From NCBI RefSeq assembly GCF_018687715.1, contig NC_056766.1:20381001-20445000 (forward strand): a stretch of 64,000 bases of DNA, read 5' to 3'. Positions 60,431 to 64,000 of the stretch are shown here, piece after piece. A program made the translations under genes and the position numbers. A model generated the notes under the pieces. That model did not search any database, was not told the DNA's origin, and saw only the letters and a list, made by a program, of their open reading frames with translations. Source of the DNA: Carya illinoinensis. Taxonomy: Eukaryota; Streptophyta; Magnoliopsida; Fagales; Juglandaceae. How positions within the stretch are numbered: the first letter of the stretch is position 1; every line of letters starts with the position of its first letter.

Positions 60431-61780
60431 TTGAAAATTAAAAGAACCTATAACTGAATAAAATCAACCAAAAGAAACAGAAAACAACATCATAATCTTC
60501 AATTGACATTTTTAGATCAACCATATCCAATTAACAAAAACCATCTCAAAATTTCTATCTCGAATAACATGGACCAATTTCAACGAACAAAAATACATCG
60601 TGTCTGGAGGGGGTGCACCGGTCTAGAAGTCATGCGTCATGCAGCCGTGAGGAGGGGGTGCGGCGGGTTGAGATGTAGTTGTGTGTTTTTAGAGGAAAAA
60701 AGATGGAAGATGAGGACCTTCTATTTTCAATTTAATCATATGTGATGCAGCTCATGAAATTAGTGTATGGAGTGCTGAGGTGTCATACGAGTATTGAAGG
60801 TTGTTAAACCCATGATTGGCATATCCATTACAAAGAGGAACTCAATTCTTAAATATATAAAATCTTAAATTCTTCTAATATACACACACAAATACATATA
60901 TGATATACACCTACATATATGTGTATTTGTTTTATTAATTATTAGTTTATAATATATATATGTAGCTAATCCTGAAATGGTATACCGGAACACAACGATA
61001 CCTAGATTTTTTGCTCTAGTACGTAAACTAAGATGATCACCAAACCGAAACTTAAAATATTGGTTGCCGCTCAGGTAGCCCTTAACCTCAATGGTACCCA
61101 ATTCTTGGTCATGCACAACTACCTCACATACAAGCACCCTCTTCCTCCAAGCATTACGATTGTCGCAAGTGTCATTGTGTCTTTCGCTTGTTCACTCCAA
61201 ACAAATCGAGTTTGTCTTTTTGTATGACTAACTACTTATTTTTCTCTCGATTGGTCACGTGTCTCGTCTATATGTTTTAAATCCTGAAGTTGTGTTTTAG
61301 ATTTAGCAGATGATTTTTAAAGGGAGCCCAGTCATTTAAAGTCTTCAAAATATTTTAAATGTCTAAAAGTATTTAAATGAAGTATTTTAGTATTATTGGA
61401 CAGTAAGCGTCTTCATATTTTTGGAGCCCCGAAAATAATATATAATTTTAGCAAATCATTTTATTTAAATGATTTTAGTTCCTTAAGAATATTATTTAAT
61501 ATTCATTATTTCATTTTATGTTAAAAACTCTATTTATTTAGATGGTTTTATTTCTCTTAAAAATATTTAGTGAACTCCATTATTTTTTTTATGATGAAAA
61601 ATATTATTTTGGGTTTAAGAAAACAAAGTTGAGTTTTAAACATAGTCTCATTTCATCTTCTACTTATTTTAGTTAGTTTATTTTTAAGTACTAAATCTCC
61701 AATGTTAGATTAGATTTAGAGACCCATATATGTAGGGTCTAGATTAAATCCCTAGGAACTAAATCCCCCTCACTTTCCTC
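60431..61780. other. Unassigned AT-rich DNA
   Basis: No gene recognised. A minus-strand open frame (60865-61137) and short plus-strand frames show no known motif. Confidence 0.4.
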
Positions 61781-62400
61781 CCTTCCCTCTCTCTCCTCCC
61801 CTCCACATCATCCCCCTCTCTCTCTCCAATCTTCTATCACCCTCACGCCTCCTTTGCTCAGCCCGTCGTCGCTGCATCTCGATGGCACCACCTCACACTA
61901 GCGAACCCCCCTCCACCTCCGATCCCCTCTCACCACAGATCTCCCATAGTTGCTCCCCGAAGCCCATGTCGTAGCCCTTCTTTCCCTTTCTCCCCGAGTT
62001 TCTCTCCATGGTGTCATGCACTGCCACCATGAATGGCCCCCTGCCATCTAGCCTCGCCGACCACCCCTCCTCTTCCTCAGTGCCCTCACTCTCAGAGTTG
62101 ATCTACCCCTCTCTCCCTCACAGATCTCACTCGATCTCCATACTGACGTCATGCACAGCTACAGCTCCACTATAGCCTTAGCCAAGCACCACCATGGGTC
62201 ATTCTGTCAAGACTCCAACAAAAATTGCTCTAAGACAAGATACTAGACATGCATGGACATTTGAGATCGGGCCACTTATGGGGTCGAGCCTAGCTTTAGA
62301 GGACTTCTCTAGGGGTCTAGTGCATACCCTAGGAAGATTGCAAGAATGACATGGGTCAATTGGAACGTGGCTTACATGTTTCCATTTGATTAGGCCATAG
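61781..62400. other. Pyrimidine-rich, then CG-moderate block
   Basis: CT-rich from 61770 to 61835, then C-rich text with frequent ACC/CTC codon-like triplets but no long frame. It may be part of the same repeat unit as the GC-rich block to its right. Confidence 0.4.
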
Positions 62401-62409
62401 CTCAGCTTT

Positions 62410-62508
62410 GACAGCCCCACAACACTACTGTTGGCATGCCACGACAGCCCCACGACATTGCCGTTGGCATGCCCTGATAGCCCCACGACGCTGTCGTTGG
62501 CATGCCCT
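62410..62508 (+). repeat. 33-bp tandem repeat, three units
   Basis: Units start at 62410, 62443 and 62476: GA(C/T)AGCCCCAC.AC..T..(T/C)GTTGGCATGCC plus two bases. A degenerate fourth follows. Confidence 0.9.
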
Positions 62509-63480
62509 GATAGCCTCACGAGCCATTATCATGCCCAGCACCATCAGCATGCCTAATAGCCCATTAGCATGCCGACAGGCATGCCATAGCACACCCCTGA
62601 CAGCTCCGTAGGCATGCCATGGCCCTGCCATGGCACACAATTGATAGCACCACCAACACATCATAGCCCCTCCCATGGCACATGCATAACAGCCCCATAG
62701 ACATGCCATGGCCCTCGCTATGGCATGCACTTGATAGCACCGCTAGCATGCCTTATCCCCCTGCCATGGCACGCCCATATTAGCCCTACAGACATGCCGC
62801 AGGTGTGCCATGGCAAGCCCAGGACACCCCAGCTGGCATGCCATGGCCCACGCCTATGTCAACACCATAGACATGCCGCAGGCATGCCATGGCCCTTGCC
62901 ATGGAACGCCCAGAACAGCCCAGCAGGCATGCTATGGCCCTAACATGCCTTTAACACGCGGTAGCACCCAATCAGGCATGCCATGGCCCCAGCCATGACA
63001 TGCCCTTGACAACCCATTGCCTGGCCATCAGCACACCAAGGCCAGGGTCAAGACATGCCCAGAATGCACAGCAGCAGCAACGAGGTTAGGCATGCCCCCA
63101 TCAGGCATGCTATCCAATGCATGGCTCCAGCCCGTGCCTTGCAACACTAACACCCAGGCCACCTGCTTGGGTCATGTGCATAGAATTAGCACTTAGCGCC
63201 AAGGTCACCTGCTTGGGCCATGCACACAGCGGCAGCGTGTCCAGTGGCACGCTCAGGCCACCAGAATGCCTAGTGACATGCCTCAGCCACATCAGCACAT
63301 AGTCTGGCCATGACAATGCCAGGGCCATGCCATGACATGACTAGCGTGCGCAGCAGCAGCCCAATGAGGTTAGTGGCATGCCTCAGCAGGCATGCCTCAA
63401 CAGGCATGCCAGCCTTGCGCATGGCCCCTACCCGTGCTCCACAACTGCAACGCCTAGTCCCTTGCTTAGGCCATGCCATC
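62509..63480. repeat. GC-rich block dense in GCATGC / GGCATGCC
   Basis: The palindrome GCATGC, usually as (A/G)GCATGCC, recurs dozens of times with CCATGGC. A longer unit starting GCAGCAGCA...GAGGTTAG...GGCATGC is present near 63070 and again near 63348, about 278 bp apart, diverged. Frames are open by composition only. Possibly part of an LTR or satellite-like array of an unidentified element. Confidence 0.7.
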
Positions 63481-63660
63481 CCTGCGCGTGGTATCTGCTT
63501 GTACCCATCAGCACGGGTACATCCCCGCCACAACAAGCCAATGCCCATGGGGGCCATTGCCGTGGGCCCCCATGGGCCCCACACTACAATCATTTAGTTA
63601 TTTATTTATTCTAGTCATTTTATTATTTAGGGAACCTATTAGGGTTTCCAACTAGGTTAG

Positions 63661-63671
63661 TCTATAAATAT
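63661..63671 (+). promoter_or_regulatory. TATA-like box
   Basis: TCTATAAATATA lies downstream of the GC-rich block, in a sequence context (AT-rich, then CTTTGATC, then CTTGAGATT) like retrotransposon LTR promoters. No downstream gene is visible in the last 330 bases. Confidence 0.4.
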
Positions 63672-63805
63672 AACCCTTAGCATTTCATTTAACATTTCTT
63701 GATCTTTGATCTTTTGGCATATTTCCTTATAGGACAACTACATTGTTCTTGAGATTATTTGCGATGCTTGACACTTGGGCTACTTGGATGCAATTCCTGA
63801 ATCCT

Positions 63806-63905
63806 AATGAGAGGATCATCATCTTGCAATTTATGAATAGGTGGTGATTCATTTATCTTATTTCATCACCATGCAATTCATAAATCGGTGGTGAATTATT
63901 TATCA
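63806..63905 (+). repeat. Short tandem duplication near the right edge
   Basis: CATCATCTTGCAATTTATGAATAGGTGGTGATTCATTTATC-like text is repeated with changes about 55 bp later (CATCACCATGCAATTCATAAATCGGTGGTGAATTATTTATC-like), giving two units. Confidence 0.75.
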
Positions 63906-64000
63906 ACCTTATGAGTATTTTCCTTTTTCCATTTAATTACGTATATTTGTTCTTATTTATTTCCTAGTTTGTTCATCTATATTTTCTTGTGTATCAATCA

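Noticed and set aside
57768..60435. Target duplication around the solo LTR
   Set aside because: TTCGA and TTGAA share only three of five bases in place; not accepted.
60865..61137. 90-codon minus-strand frame
   Set aside because: No recognisable residues and no supporting splice or promoter context.
62199..63655. Several His/Trp/Ala- and Pro-rich frames on both strands
   Set aside because: They are translations of the GGCATGCC-rich repeats; frames are open on both strands at once.

Overview
This is nuclear DNA from a flowering plant, most likely a woody eudicot with a large, repeat-rich genome. The evidence is a spliced chloroplast ascorbate peroxidase gene with plant-type exon phases, plant LINE remnants, Ty3/gypsy and Ty1/copia LTR retrotransposons with initiator-tRNA-Met primer sites, a FAR1-type Mutator-like transposon, two MITEs and AT-rich spacers. 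I cannot name the species.

Layout. (1) 1-3278, minus strand: the first seven coding exons of a chloroplast ascorbate peroxidase; the 3' part lies beyond the left edge. Its large fifth intron holds a dead LINE reverse transcriptase on the opposite strand. (2) 3279-4297: AT-rich upstream spacer. (3) 4298-18835: a tandem Ty3/gypsy array, LTR-internal-LTR-internal-LTR with a 6,122-bp period. It is bounded by one TTTTG target-site duplication and has only gag/protease scraps inside. (4) 18836-21115: AT-rich spacer, then the 3' half of a LINE-type RNase H pseudogene. (5) 21116-31806: a second gypsy element (TSD AAACA) with about 4-kb LTRs, a decayed gag and no pol, inserted inside that RNase H; a MITE sits in its left LTR. 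(6) 31882-54306: a third LTR of the same family in inverted orientation, split by two whole retrotransposons. These are a SIRE/Maximus-like copia element (34749-48716, TSD GCCCT) and another gypsy element (49060-53798, TSD GATTT). The copia element is itself split by a MULE (about 39484-44882) whose FAR1/MULE/SWIM transposase is open over 633 codons. (7) 54307-57772: an LTR fragment, a MITE, a GA microsatellite and unassigned DNA. (8) 57773-60430: a diverged solo LTR related to the first array. (9) 60431-64000: unassigned DNA, then a GC-rich block dense in GCATGC with internal tandem repeats and a TATA-like box.

How the parts relate. Only the peroxidase is a recognisable host gene. Everything else is a layered transposon stack whose order can be read from target-site duplications: RNase H relic, then gypsy-2 and the inverted LTR, then copia and gypsy-E inside that LTR, then the MULE inside copia. 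Both gypsy families that keep clear ends have lost pol, so they could only have moved using proteins from elsewhere. The clearest unusual items are the shared-LTR tandem array, the 93-bp in-frame amplification inside a gypsy pol relic, the near-complete FAR1-type MULE, the long inverted LTR pair and an antisense ORF relic in the copia element. I found no convincing new defence, metabolic or regulatory system.
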